From Auanema rhodensis (lineage: Eukaryota > Nematoda > Chromadorea > Rhabditida > Rhabditidae), in NCBI GenBank assembly GCA_964057225.1, contig OZ059895.1, positions 930,001 to 994,000 on the forward strand: a DNA stretch of 64,000 nt, read 5' to 3'. Below, one piece after another: positions 39,319-51,954 of the stretch. The notes below the pieces were generated by a model that saw only the letters and a program-made list of their open reading frames with translations, was not told the DNA's origin and made no database searches. Made by a program: the position numbers and the translations under genes. Each line of letters begins with the position of its first letter. Position 1 is the first letter of the stretch.

Positions 39319-40722
39319 TCAAACGATCTAAACTAATTTTTGTATCAAACGTTTCTCAATGTAGTATAGTGCATTCGATGCGGATTTTTAAGCTGCGTCG
39401 ATCTGTGTTATCAGATTTGCGCTAGCTTAAAAATGCACCGAGATATCAACTGATATAAGTTCACACTTATATCCTCGATTTTCACCCTGAAGAATTGATT
39501 TTTTCGTTGAATAACATTGTCTATCGTCTTTGCCTTGAAAAATGGAATCTAAAAACATCTACTTTTTGCTAAATTATTTTGAAATTTTTCGAAGAAATTT
39601 TTGTCAAAATGTTTTTGGAAGCAATGTTGAGTGTACATGGAAACTCAACATACACTAATGCATCATTTTTCAAACGATCATAACTAATTTGTGTATTAAG
39701 CGTTTCTCAATGTAGTATAGTGCATTCGATGCGGATTTTTAAGCTGCGTCGATCTGTGTTATCAAATTTGCGCTAGCTTAAAAATGCACCGAGATATCAA
39801 CTGATATAAGTTCACACTTATATCCTCGATTTTCACCCTGAAGAATTGATTTTTTCGTTGAATAACATTGTCTATCGTCTTTGCCTTGAAAAATGGAATC
39901 TAAAAACATCTACTTTTTGCTAAATTATTTTGAAATTTTTCGAAAAAATTTTTGTCAAAATGTTTTTGGAAGCAATGTTGAGTGTACATGGAAACTCAAC
40001 ATACACTAATGCATCATTTTTCAAACGATCTAAACTAATTTTTGTATCAAACGTTTCTCAATGTAGTATAGTGCATTCGATGCGGATTTTTAAGCTGCGT
40101 CGATCTGTGTTATCAGATTTGCGCTAGCTTAAAAATGCACCGAGATATCAACTGATATAAGTTCACACTTATATCCTCGATTTTCACCCTGAAGAATTGA
40201 TTTTTTCGTTGAATAACATTGTCTATCGTCTTTGCCTTGAAAAATGGAATCTAAAAACATCTACTTTTTGCTAAATTATTTTGAAATTTTTCGAAGAAAT
40301 TTTTGTCAAAATGTTTTTGGAAGCAATGTTGAGTGTACATGGAAACTCAACATACACTAATGCATCATTTTTCAAACGATCATAACTAATTTGTGTATTA
40401 AGCGTTTCTCAATGTAGTATAGTGCATTCGATGCGGATTTTTAAGCTGCGTCGATCTGTGTTATCAGATTTGCGCTAGCTTAAAAATGCACCGAGATATC
40501 AACTGATATAAGTTCACACTTATATCCTCGATTTTCACCCTGAAGAATTAATTTTTTCGTTGAATAACATTGTCTATCGTCTTTGCCTTGAAAAATGGAA
40601 TCTAAAAACATCTACTTTTTGCTAAATTATCTTGAAATTTTTCGAAAAAATTTTTGTCAAAATGTTTTTGGAAGCAATGTTGAGTGTACATGGAAACTCA
40701 ACATACACTAATGCATCATTTT
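39319..40722 (+). repeat. Dimer-like repeat with the TCTAAAC variant
   Basis: Monomers 112 and 114 are the same type, with GATCTAAAC (AT to TA at 11-12), A31, G179-T204 and G276, 702 bp apart. Monomers 113 and 115 share G7-G22-T28 but differ at the rear. The TCTAAAC change removes an in-frame TAA stop and creates two spurious 65-codon open frames here. Confidence 0.75.
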
Positions 40723-41073
40723 TCAAACGATCATAACTAATTTTTGTATCAAGCGTTTCTCGATGTAGTATGGTGCATTCGATGCGGATTTTTAAGCTGC
40801 GTCGATCTGTGTTATCAGATTTGCGCTAGCTTAAAAATGCACCGAGATATCAACTGATATAAGTTCACACTTATATCCTCGATTTTCACCCTGAAGAATT
40901 GATTTTTTCGTTGAATAACATTGTCTATCGTCTTTGCCTTGAAAAATGGAATCTAAAAACATCTACTTTTTGCTAAATTATTTTGAAATTTTTCGAAAAA
41001 ATTTTTGTCAAAATGTTTTTGGAAGCAATGTTGAGTGTACATGGAAACTCAACATACACTAATGCATCATTTT
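40723..41073 (+). repeat. Single monomer 116, last with G40
   Basis: It has G7-T22-C28-G40 with a private GTATGGTGC near 40770. It is the last monomer in the window with G at position 40; all later copies have A. It therefore marks a boundary between array zones. Confidence 0.65.
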
Positions 41074-44000
41074 TCAAACGATCATAACTAATTTTTGTAT
41101 CAAGCGTTTCTCAATGTAGTATAGTGCATTCGATGCGGATTTTTAAGCTGCGTCGATCTGTGTTATCAGATTTGCGCTAGCTTAAAAATGCACCGAGATA
41201 TCAACTGATATAAGTTCACACTTATATCCTCGATTTTCACCCTGAAGAATTAATTTTTTCGTTGAATAACATTGTCCATCGTCTTTGCCTTAAAAAAAGG
41301 AATCTAAAAACATCTACTTTTTGCTAAATTATTTTGAAATTTTTCGAAAAAATTTTTGTCAAAATGTTTTTGGAAGCAATGTTGAGTGTACATGGAAACT
41401 CAACATACACTAATGCATCATTTTTCAAACGATCATAACTAATTTTTGTATTAAGCGTTTCTCAATGTAGTATAGTGCATTCGATGCGGATTTTTAAGCT
41501 GCGTCGATCTGTGTTATCAGATTTGCGCTAGCTTAAAAATGCACCGAGATATCAACTGATATAAGTTCACACTTATATCCTCGATTTTCACCCTGAAGAA
41601 TTGATTTTTTCGTTGAATAACATTGTCTATCGTCTTTGCCTTGAAAAATGGAATCTAAAAACATCTACTTTTTGCTAAATTATTTTGAAATTTTTCGAAA
41701 AAATTTTTGTCAAAATGTTTTTGGAAGCAATGTTGAGTGTACATGGAAACTCAACATACACTAATGCATCATTTTTCAAACGATCATAACTAATTTTTGT
41801 ATCAAGCGTTTCTCAATGTAGTATAGTGCATTCGATGCGGATTTTTAAGCTGCGTCGATCTGTGTTATCAGATTTGCGCTAGCTTAAAAATGCACCGAGA
41901 TATCAACTGATATAAGTTCACACTTATATCCTCGATTTTCACCCTGAAGAATTAATTTTTTCGTTGAATAACATTGTCCATCGTCTTTGCCTTGAAAAAT
42001 GGAATCTAAAAACATCTACTTTTTGCTAAATTATTTTGAAATTTTTCGAAAAAATTTTTGTCAAAATGTTTTTGGAAGCAATGTTGAGTGTACATGGAAA
42101 CTCAACATACACTAATGCATCATTTTTCAAACGATCATAACTAATTTGTGTATTAAGCGTTTTTCAATGTAGTATAGTGCAATCGATGCGGATTTTTAAG
42201 CTGCGTCGATCTGTGTTATCAGATTTGCGCTAGCTTAAAAATGCACCGAGATATCAACTGATATAAGTTCACACTTATATCCTCGATTTTCACCCTGAAG
42301 AATTAATTTTTTCGTTGAATAACATTGTCTATCGTCTTTGCCTTGAGAAATGGAATCTAAAAACATCTACTTTTTGCTAAATTATTCTGAAATTTTTCGA
42401 AAAAATTTTTGTCAAAATGTTTTTGGAAGCAATGTTGAGTGTACATGGAAACTCAACATACACTAATGCATCATTTTTCAAACGATCATAACTAATTTTT
42501 GTATCAAGCGTTTCTCAATGTAGTATAGTGCATTCGATGCGGATTTTTAAGCTGCGTCGATCTGTGTTATCAGATTTGCGCTAGCTTAAAAATGCACCGA
42601 GATATCAACTGATATAAGTTCACACTTATATCCTCGATTTTCACCCTGAAGAATTAATTTTTTCGTTGAATAACATTGTCCATCGTCTTTGCCTTGAAAA
42701 ATGGAATCTAAAAACATCTACTTTTTGCTAAATTATTTTGAAATTTTTCGAAAAAATTTTTGTCAAAATGTTTTTGGAAGCAATGTTGAGTGTACATGGA
42801 AACTCAACATACACTAATGCATCATTTTTCAAACGATCATAACTAATTTGTGTATTAAGCGTTTCTCAATGTAGTATAGTGCAATCGATGCGGATTTTTA
42901 AGCTGCGTCGATCTGTGTTATCAGATTTGCGCTAGCTTAAAAATGCACCGAGATATCAACTGATATAAGTTTACACTTATATCCTCGATTTTCACCCTGA
43001 AGAATTGATTTTTTCGTTGAATAACATTGTCTATCGTCTTTGCCTTGAAAAATGGAATCTAAAAACATCTACTTTTTGCTAAATTATTTTGAAATTTTTC
43101 GAAGAAATTTTTGTCAAAATGTTTTTGGAAGCAATGTTGAGTGTACATGGAAACTCAACATACACTAATGCATCATTTTTCAAACAATCATAACTAATTT
43201 GTGTATCAAGCGTTTCTCAATGTAGTATAGTGCATTCGATGCGGATTTTTAAGCTGCGTCGATCTGTGTTATCAGATTTGCGCTAGCTTAAAAATGCACC
43301 GAGATATCAACTGATATAAGTTCACACTTATATCCTCGATTTTCACCCTGAAGAATTAATTTTTTCGTTGAATAACATTGTCTATCGTCTTTGCCTTGAG
43401 AAATGGAATCTAAAAACATCTACTTTTTGCTAAATTATTTTGAAATTTTTCGAAAAAATTTTTGTCAAAATGTTTTTGGAAGCAATGTTGAGTGTACATG
43501 GAAACTCAACATACACTAATGCATCATTTTTCAAACGATCATAACTAATTTTTGTATCAAGCGTTTCTCAATGTAGTATAGTGCATTCGATGCGGATTTT
43601 TAAGCTGCGTCGATCTGTGTTATCAGATTTGCGCTAGCTTAAAAATGCACCGAGATATCAACTGATATAAGTTCACACTTATATCCTCGATTTTCACCCT
43701 GAAGAATTAATTTTTTCGTTGAATAACATTGTCCATCGTCTTTGCCTTGAAAAATGGAATCTAAAAACATCTACTTTTTGCTAAATTATTTTGAAATTTT
43801 TCGAAAAAATTTTTGTCAAAATGTTTTTGGAAGCAATGTTGAGTGTACATGGAAACTCAACATACACTAATGCATCATTTTTCAAACGATCATAACTAAT
43901 TTGTGTATTAAGCGTTTCTCAATGTAGTATAGTGCAATCGATGCGGATTTTTTAGCTGCGTCGATCTGTGTTATCAGATTTGCGCTAGCTTAAAAATGCA

Positions 44001-47000
44001 CCGAGATATCAACTGATATAAGTTTACACTTATATCCTCGATTTTCACCCTGAAGAATTGATTTTTTCGTTGAATAACATTGTCTATCGTCTTTGCCTTG
44101 AAAAATGGAATCTAAAAACATCTACTTTTTGCTAAATTATTTTGAAATTTTTCGAAGAAATTTTTGTCAAAATGTTTTTGGAAGCAATGTTGAGTGTACA
44201 TGGAAACTCAACATACACTAATGCATCATTTTTCAAACAATCATAACTAATTTGTGTATCAAGCGTTTCTCAATGTAGTATAGTGCATTCGATGCGGATT
44301 TTTAAGCTGCGTCGATCTGTGTTATCAGATTTGCGCTAGCTTAAAAATGCACCGAGATATCAACTGATATAAGTTCACACTTATATCCTCGATTTTCACC
44401 CTGAAGAATTAATTTTTTCGTTGAATAACATTGTCCATCGTCTTTGCCTTAAAAAAAGGAATCTAAAAACATCTACTTTTTGCTAAATTATTTTGAAATT
44501 TTTCGAAAAAATTTTTGTCAAAATGTTTTTGGAAGCAATGTTGAGTGTACATGGAAACTCAACATACACTAATGCATCATTTTTCAAACGATCATAACTA
44601 ATTTTTGTATTAAGCGTTTCTCAATGTAGTATAGTGCATTCGATGCGGATTTTTAAGCTGCGTCGATCTGTGTTATCAGATTTGCGCTAGCTTAAAAATG
44701 CACCGAGATATCAACTGATATAAGTTCACACTTATATCCTCGATTTTCACCCTGAAGAATTGATTTTTTCGTTGAATAACATTGTCTATCGTCTTTGCCT
44801 TGAAAAATGGAATCTAAAAACATCTACTTTTTGCTAAATTATTTTGAAATTTTTCGAAAAAATTTTTGTCAAAATGTTTTTGGAAGCAATGTTGAGTGTA
44901 CATGGAAACTCAACATACACTAATGCATCATTTTTCAAACGATCATAACTAATTTTTGTATCAAGCGTTTCTCAATGTAGTATAGTGCATTCGATGCGGA
45001 TTTTTAAGCTGCGTCGATCTGTGTTATCAGATTTGCGCTAGCTTAAAAATGCACCGAGATATCAACTGATATAAGTTCACACTTATATCCTCGATTTTCA
45101 CCCTGAAGAATTAATTTTTTCGTTGAATAACATTGTCCATCGTCTTTGCCTTGAAAAATGGAATCTAAAAACATCTACTTTTTGCTAAATTATTTTGAAA
45201 TTTTTCGAAAAAATTTTTGTCAAAATGTTTTTGGAAGCAATGTTGAGTGTACATGGAAACTCAACATACACTAATGCATCATTTTTCAAACGATCATAAC
45301 TAATTTGTGTATTAAGCGTTTTTCAATGTAGTATAGTGCAATCGATGCGGATTTTTAAGCTGCGTCGATCTGTGTTATCAGATTTGCGCTAGCTTAAAAA
45401 TGCACCGAGATATCAACTGATATAAGTTCACACTTATATCCTCGATTTTCACCCTGAAGAATTAATTTTTTCGTTGAATAACATTGTCTATCGTCTTTGC
45501 CTTGAGAAATGGAATCTAAAAACATCTACTTTTTGCTAAATTATTCTGAAATTTTTCGAAAAAATTTTTGTCAAAATGTTTTTGGAAGCAATGTTGAGTG
45601 TACATGGAAACTCAACATACACTAATGCATCATTTTTCAAACGATCATAACTAATTTTTGTATCAAGCGTTTCTCAATGTAGTATAGTGCATTCGATGCG
45701 GATTTTTAAGCTGCGTCGATCTGTGTTATCAGATTTGCGCTAGCTTAAAAATGCACCGAGATATCAACTGATATAAGTTCACACTTATATCCTCGATTTT
45801 CACCCTGAAGAATTAATTTTTTCGTTGAATAACATTGTCCATCGTCTTTGCCTTGAAAAATGGAATCTAAAAACATCTACTTTTTGCTAAATTATTTTGA
45901 AATTTTTCGAAAAAATTTTTGTCAAAATGTTTTTGGAAGCAATGTTGAGTGTACATGGAAACTCAACATACACTAATGCATCATTTTTCAAACGATCATA
46001 ACTAATTTGTGTATTAAGCGTTTCTCAATGTAGTATAGTGCAATCGATGCGGATTTTTAAGCTGCGTCGATCTGTGTTATCAGATTTGCGCTAGCTTAAA
46101 AATGCACCGAGATATCAACTGATATAAGTTTACACTTATATCCTCGATTTTCACCCTGAAGAATTGATTTTTTCGTTGAATAACATTGTCTATCGTCTTT
46201 GCCTTGAAAAATGGAATCTAAAAACATCTACTTTTTGCTAAATTATTTTGAAATTTTTCGAAGAAATTTTTGTCAAAATGTTTTTGGAAGCAATGTTGAG
46301 TGTACATGGAAACTCAACATACACTAATGCATCATTTTTCAAACAATCATAACTAATTTGTGTATCAAGCGTTTCTCAATGTAGTATAGTGCATTCGATG
46401 CGGATTTTTAAGCTGCGTCGATCTGTGTTATCAGATTTGCGCTAGCTTAAAAATGCACCGAGATATCAACTGATATAAGTTCACACTTATATCCTCGATT
46501 TTCACCCTGAAGAATTAATTTTTTCGTTGAATAACATTGTCTATCGTCTTTGCCTTGAGAAATGGAATCTAAAAACATCTACTTTTTGCTAAATTATTCT
46601 GAAATTTTTCGAAAAAATTTTTGTCAAAATGTTTTTGGAAGCAATGTTGAGTGTACATGGAAACTCAACATACACTAATGCATCATTTTTCAAACGATCA
46701 TAACTAATTTTTGTATCAAGCGTTTCTCAATGTAGTATAGTGCATTCGATGCGGATTTTTAAGCTGCGTCGATCTGTGTTATCAGATTTGCGCTAGCTTA
46801 AAAATGCACCGAGATATCAACTGATATAAGTTCACACTTATATCCTCGATTTTCACCCTGAAGAATTAATTTTTTCGTTGAATAACATTGTCCATCGTCT
46901 TTGCCTTGAAAAATGGAATCTAAAAACATCTACTTTTTGCTAAATTATTTTGAAATTTTTCGAAAAAATTTTTGTCAAAATGTTTTTGGAAGCAATGTTG

Positions 47001-48444
47001 AGTGTACATGGAAACTCAACATACACTAATGCATCATTTTTCAAACGATCATAACTAATTTGTGTATTAAGCGTTTCTCAATGTAGTATAGTGCAATCGA
47101 TGCGGATTTTTAAGCTGCGTCGATCTGTGTTATCAGATTTGCGCTAGCTTAAAAATGCACCGAGATATCAACTGATATAAGTTTACACTTATATCCTCGA
47201 TTTTCACCCTGAAGAATTGATTTTTTCGTTGAATAACATTGTCTATCGTCTTTGCCTTGAAAAATGGAATCTAAAAACATCTACTTTTTGCTAAATTATT
47301 TTGAAATTTTTCGAAGAAATTTTTGTCAAAATGTTTTTGGAAGCAATGTTGAGTGTACATGGAAACTCAACATACACTAATGCATCATTTTTCAAACAAT
47401 CATAACTAATTTGTGTATCAAGCGTTTCTCAATGTAGTATAGTGCATTCGATGCGGATTTTTAAGCTGCGTCGATCTGTGTTATCAGATTTGCGCTAGCT
47501 TAAAAATGCACCGAGATATCAACTGATATAAGTTCACACTTATATCCTCGATTTTCACCCTGAAGAATTAATTTTTTCGTTGAATAACATTGTCTATCGT
47601 CTTTGCCTTGAGAAATGGAATCTAAAAACATCTACTTTTTGCTAAATTATTTTGAAATTTTTCGAAAAAATTTTTGTCAAAATGTTTTTGGAAGCAATGT
47701 TGAGTGTACATGGAAACTCAACATACACTAATGCATCATTTTTCAAACGATCATAACTAATTTTTGTATCAAGCGTTTCTCAATGTAGTATAGTGCATTC
47801 GATGCGGATTTTTAAGCTGCGTCGATCTGTGTTATCAGATTTGCGCTAGCTTAAAAATGCACCGAGATATCAACTGATATAAGTTCACACTTATATCCTC
47901 GATTTTCACCCTGAAGAATTAATTTTTTCGTTGAATAACATTGTCCATCGTCTTTGCCTTGAAAAATGGAATCTAAAAACATCTACTTTTTGCTAAATTA
48001 TTTTGAAATTTTTCGAAAAAATTTTTGTCAAAATGTTTTTGGAAGCAATGTTGAGTGTACATGGAAACTCAACATACACTAATGCATCATTTTTCAAACG
48101 ATCATAACTAATTTGTGTATTAAGCGTTTCTCAATGTAGTATAGTGCAATCGATGCGGATTTTTTAGCTGCGTCGATCTGTGTTATCAGATTTGCGCTAG
48201 CTTAAAAATGCACCGAGATATCAACTGATATAAGTTTACACTTATATCCTCGATTTTCACCCTGAAGAATTGATTTTTTCGTTGAATAACATTGTCTATC
48301 GTCTTTGCCTTGAAAAATGGAATCTAAAAACATCTACTTTTTGCTAAATTATTTTGAAATTTTTCGAAAAAATTTTTGTCAAAATGTTTTTGGAAGCAAT
48401 GTTGAGTGTACATGGAAACTCAACATACACTAATGCATCATTTT
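41074..48444 (+). repeat. Trimers nested in 9-mer and 12-mer displacements
   Basis: Monomers 117-137 are built largely from a trimer: [G7-T22-C28, A179-C204], [G7-G22-T28, A56, T144, G276], [A7-G22-C28]. T144 (AGTTTACAC) lies at 42972, 44025, 46131, 47184 and 48237. Monomers 118-122 match 127-131, a nine-monomer (3,159 bp) shift that includes GCGTTTTTCAATG at 42163 and 45322 and ATTCTG at 42387 and 45546. T72 (ATTTTTTAGC) in monomers 125 and 137 supports a further 12-monomer (4,212 bp) shift. Confidence 0.8.
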
Positions 48445-51400
48445 TCAAACAATCATAACTAATTTTTGTATCAAGCGTTTCTCAATGTAGTATAGTGCAT
48501 TCGATGCGGATTTTTAAGCTGCGTCGATCTGTGTTATCAGATTTGCGCTAGCTTAAAAATGCACCGAGATATCAACTGATATAAGTTCACACTTATATCC
48601 TCGATTTTCACCCTGAAGAATTAATTTTTTCGTTGAATAACATTGTCCATCGTCTTTGCCTTAAAAAAAGGAATCTAAAAACATCTACTTTTTGCTAAAT
48701 TATTTTGAAATTTTTCGAAAAAATTTTTGTCAAAATGTTTTTGGAAGCAATGTTGAGTGTACATGGAAACTCAACATACACTAATGCATCATTTTTCAAA
48801 CGATCATAACTAATTTTTGTATTAAGCGTTTCTCAATGTAGTATAGTGCATTCGATGCGGATTTTTAAGCTGCGTCGATCTGTGTTATCAGATTTGCGCT
48901 AGCTTAAAAATGCACCGAGATATCAACTGATATAAGTTCACACTTATATCCTCGATTTTCACCCTGAAGAATTGATTTTTTCGTTGAATAACACTGTCTA
49001 TCGTCTTTGCCTTGAAAAATGGAATCTAAAAACATCTACTTTTTGCTAAATTATTTTGAAATTTTTCGAAAAAATTTTTGTCAAAATGTTTTTGGAAGCA
49101 ATGTTGAGTGTACATGGAAACTCAACATACACTAATGCATCATTTTTCAAACGATCATAACTAATTTTTGTATCAAGCGTTTCTCAATGTAGTATAGTGC
49201 ATTCGATGCGGATTTTTAAGCTGCGTCGATCTGTGTTATCAGATTTGCGCTAGCTTAAAAATGCACCGAGATATCAACTGATATAAGTTCACACTTATAT
49301 CCTCGATTTTCACCCTGAAGAATTAATTTTTTCGTTGAATAACATTGTCTATCGTCTTTGCCTTAAAAAAAGGAATCTAAAAACATCTACTTTTTGCTAA
49401 ATTATTTTGAAATTTTTCGAAAAAATTTTTGTCAAAATGTTTTTGGAAGCAATGTTGAGTGTACATGGAAACTCAACATACACTAATGCATCATTTTTCA
49501 AACGATCATAACTAATTTTTGTATCAAGCGTTTCTCAATGTAGTATAGTGCATTCGATGCGGATTTTTAAGCTGCGTCGATCTGTGTTATCAGATTTGCG
49601 CTAGCTTAAAAATGCACCGAGATATCAACTGATATAAGTTCACACTTATATCCTCGATTTTCACCCTGAAGAATTAATTTTTTCGTTGAATAACATTGTC
49701 CATCGTCTTTGCCTTGAAAAATGGAATCTAAAAACATCTACTTTTTGCTAAATTATTTTGAAATTTTTCGAAAAAATTTTTGTCAAAATGTTTTTGGAAG
49801 CAATGTTGAGTGTACATGGAAACTCAACATACACTAATGCATCATTTTTCAAACGATCATAACTAATTTGTGTATTAAGCGTTTCTCAATGTAGTATAGT
49901 GCAATCGATGCGGATTTTTAAGCTGCGTCGATCTGTGTTATCAGATTTGCGCTAGCTTAAAAATGCACCGAGATATCAACTGATATAAGTTTACACTTAT
50001 ATCCTCGATTTTCACCCTGAAGAATTGATTTTTTCGTTGAATAACATTGTCTATCGTCTTTGCCTTGAAAAATGGAATCTAAAAACATCTACTTTTTGCT
50101 AAATTATTTTGAAATTTTTCGAAGAAATTTTTGTCAAAATGTTTTTGGAAGCAATGTTGAGTGTACATGGAAACTCAACATACACTAATGCATCATTTTT
50201 CAAACAATCATAACTAATTTGTGTATCAAGCGTTTCTCAATGTAGTATAGTGCATTCGATGCGGATTTTTAAGCTGCGTCGATCTGTGTTATCAGATTTG
50301 CGCTAGCTTAAAAATGCACCGAGATATCAACTGATATAAGTTCACACTTATATCCTCGATTTTCACCCTGAAGAATTGATTTTTTCGTTGAATAACATTG
50401 TCTATCGTCTTTGCCTTGAAAAATGGAATCTAAAAACATCTACTTTTTGCTAAATTATTTTGAAATTTTTCGAAAAAATTTTTGTCAAAATGTTTTTGGA
50501 AGCAATGTTGAGTGTACATGGAAACTCAACATACACTAATGCATCATTTTTCAAACGATCATAACTAATTTTTGTATCAAGCGTTTCTCAATGTAGTATA
50601 GTGCATTCGATGCGGATTTTTAAGCTGCGTCGATCTGTGTTATCAGATTTGCGCTAGCTTAAAAATGCACCGAGATATCAACTGATATAAGTTCACACTT
50701 ATATCCTCGATTTTCACCCTGAAGAATTAATTTTTTCGTTGAATAACATTGTCCATCGTCTTTGCCTTGAAAAATGAAATCTAAAAACATCTACTTTTTG
50801 CTAAATTATTTTGAAATTTTTCGAAAAAATTTTTGTCAAAATGTTTTTGGAAGCAATGTTGAGTGTACATGGAAACTCAACATACACTAATGCATCATTT
50901 TTCGAACAATCATAACTAATTTGTGTATTAAGCGTTTCTCAATGTAGTATAGTGCATTCGATGCGGATTTTTAAGCTGCGTCGATCTGTGTTATCAGATT
51001 TGCGCTAGCTTAAAAATGCACCGAGATATCAACTGATATAAGTTCACACTTATATCCTCGATTTTCACCCTGAAGAATTAATTTTTTCGTTGAATAACAT
51101 TGTCCATCGTCTTTGCCTTGAAAAATGGAATCTAAAAACATCTACTTTTTGCTAAATTATTTTGAAATTTTTCGAAAAAATTTTTGTCAAAATGTTTTTG
51201 GAAGCAATGTTGAGTGTACATGGAAACTCAACATACACTAATGCATCATTTTTCGAACAATCATAACTAATTTGTGTATTAAGCGTTTCTCAATGTAGTA
51301 TAGTGCAATCGATGCGGATTTTTAAGCTGCGTCGATCTGTGTTATCAGATTTACGCTAGCTTAAAAATGCACCGAGATATCAACTGATATAAGTTCACAC

Positions 51401-51954
51401 TTATATCCTCGATTTTCACCCTGAAGAATTGATTTTTTCGTTGAATAACATTGTCTATCGTCTTTGCCTTGAAAAATGGAATCTAAAAACATCTACTTTT
51501 TGCTAAATTATTTTGAAATTTTTCGAAAAAATTTTTGTCAAAATGTTTTTGGAAGCAATGTTGAGTGTACATGGAAACTCAACATACACTAATGCATCAT
51601 TTTTCAAACGATCATAACTAATTTTTGTATCAAGCGTTTCTCAATGTAGTATAGTGCATTCGATGCGGATTTTTAAGCTGCGTCGATCTGTGTTATCAGA
51701 TTTGCGCTAGCTTAAAAATGCACCGAGATATCAACTGATATAAGTTCACACTTATATCCTCGATTTTCACCCTGAAGAATTAATTTTTTCGTTGAATAAC
51801 ATTGTCCATCGTCTTTGCCTTGAAAAATGGAATCTAAAAACATCTACTTTTCGCTAAATTATTTTGAAATTTTTCGAAAAAATTTTTGTCAAAATGTTTT
51901 TGGAAGCAATGTTGAGTGTACATGGAAACTCAACATACACTAATGCATCATTTT
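48445..51954 (+). repeat. Monomers 138-147, mixed order with trimer traces
   Basis: Monomers 138-139 echo 126-127, and 141-143 is one trimer copy with T144 at 49992. The rest is unordered. Monomers 145 and 146 share TTCGAACAATC (50901-50911 and 51252-51262), a local one-monomer duplication of a private change. Monomer 146 also has TTTACGCT near 51350, which removes a CpG. Confidence 0.7.

Noticed and set aside
39228-39425. 65-codon open frame on the plus strand
   Set aside because: It is a read-through of the usual TCATAA stop caused by the TCTAAAC variant. It is pure satellite with no coding evidence.
39930-40127. 65-codon open frame on the plus strand, nearly identical to the one 702 bp upstream
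   Set aside because: Its presence in two copies is explained by the dimer-like duplication of the same variant monomer, not by selection on a protein.
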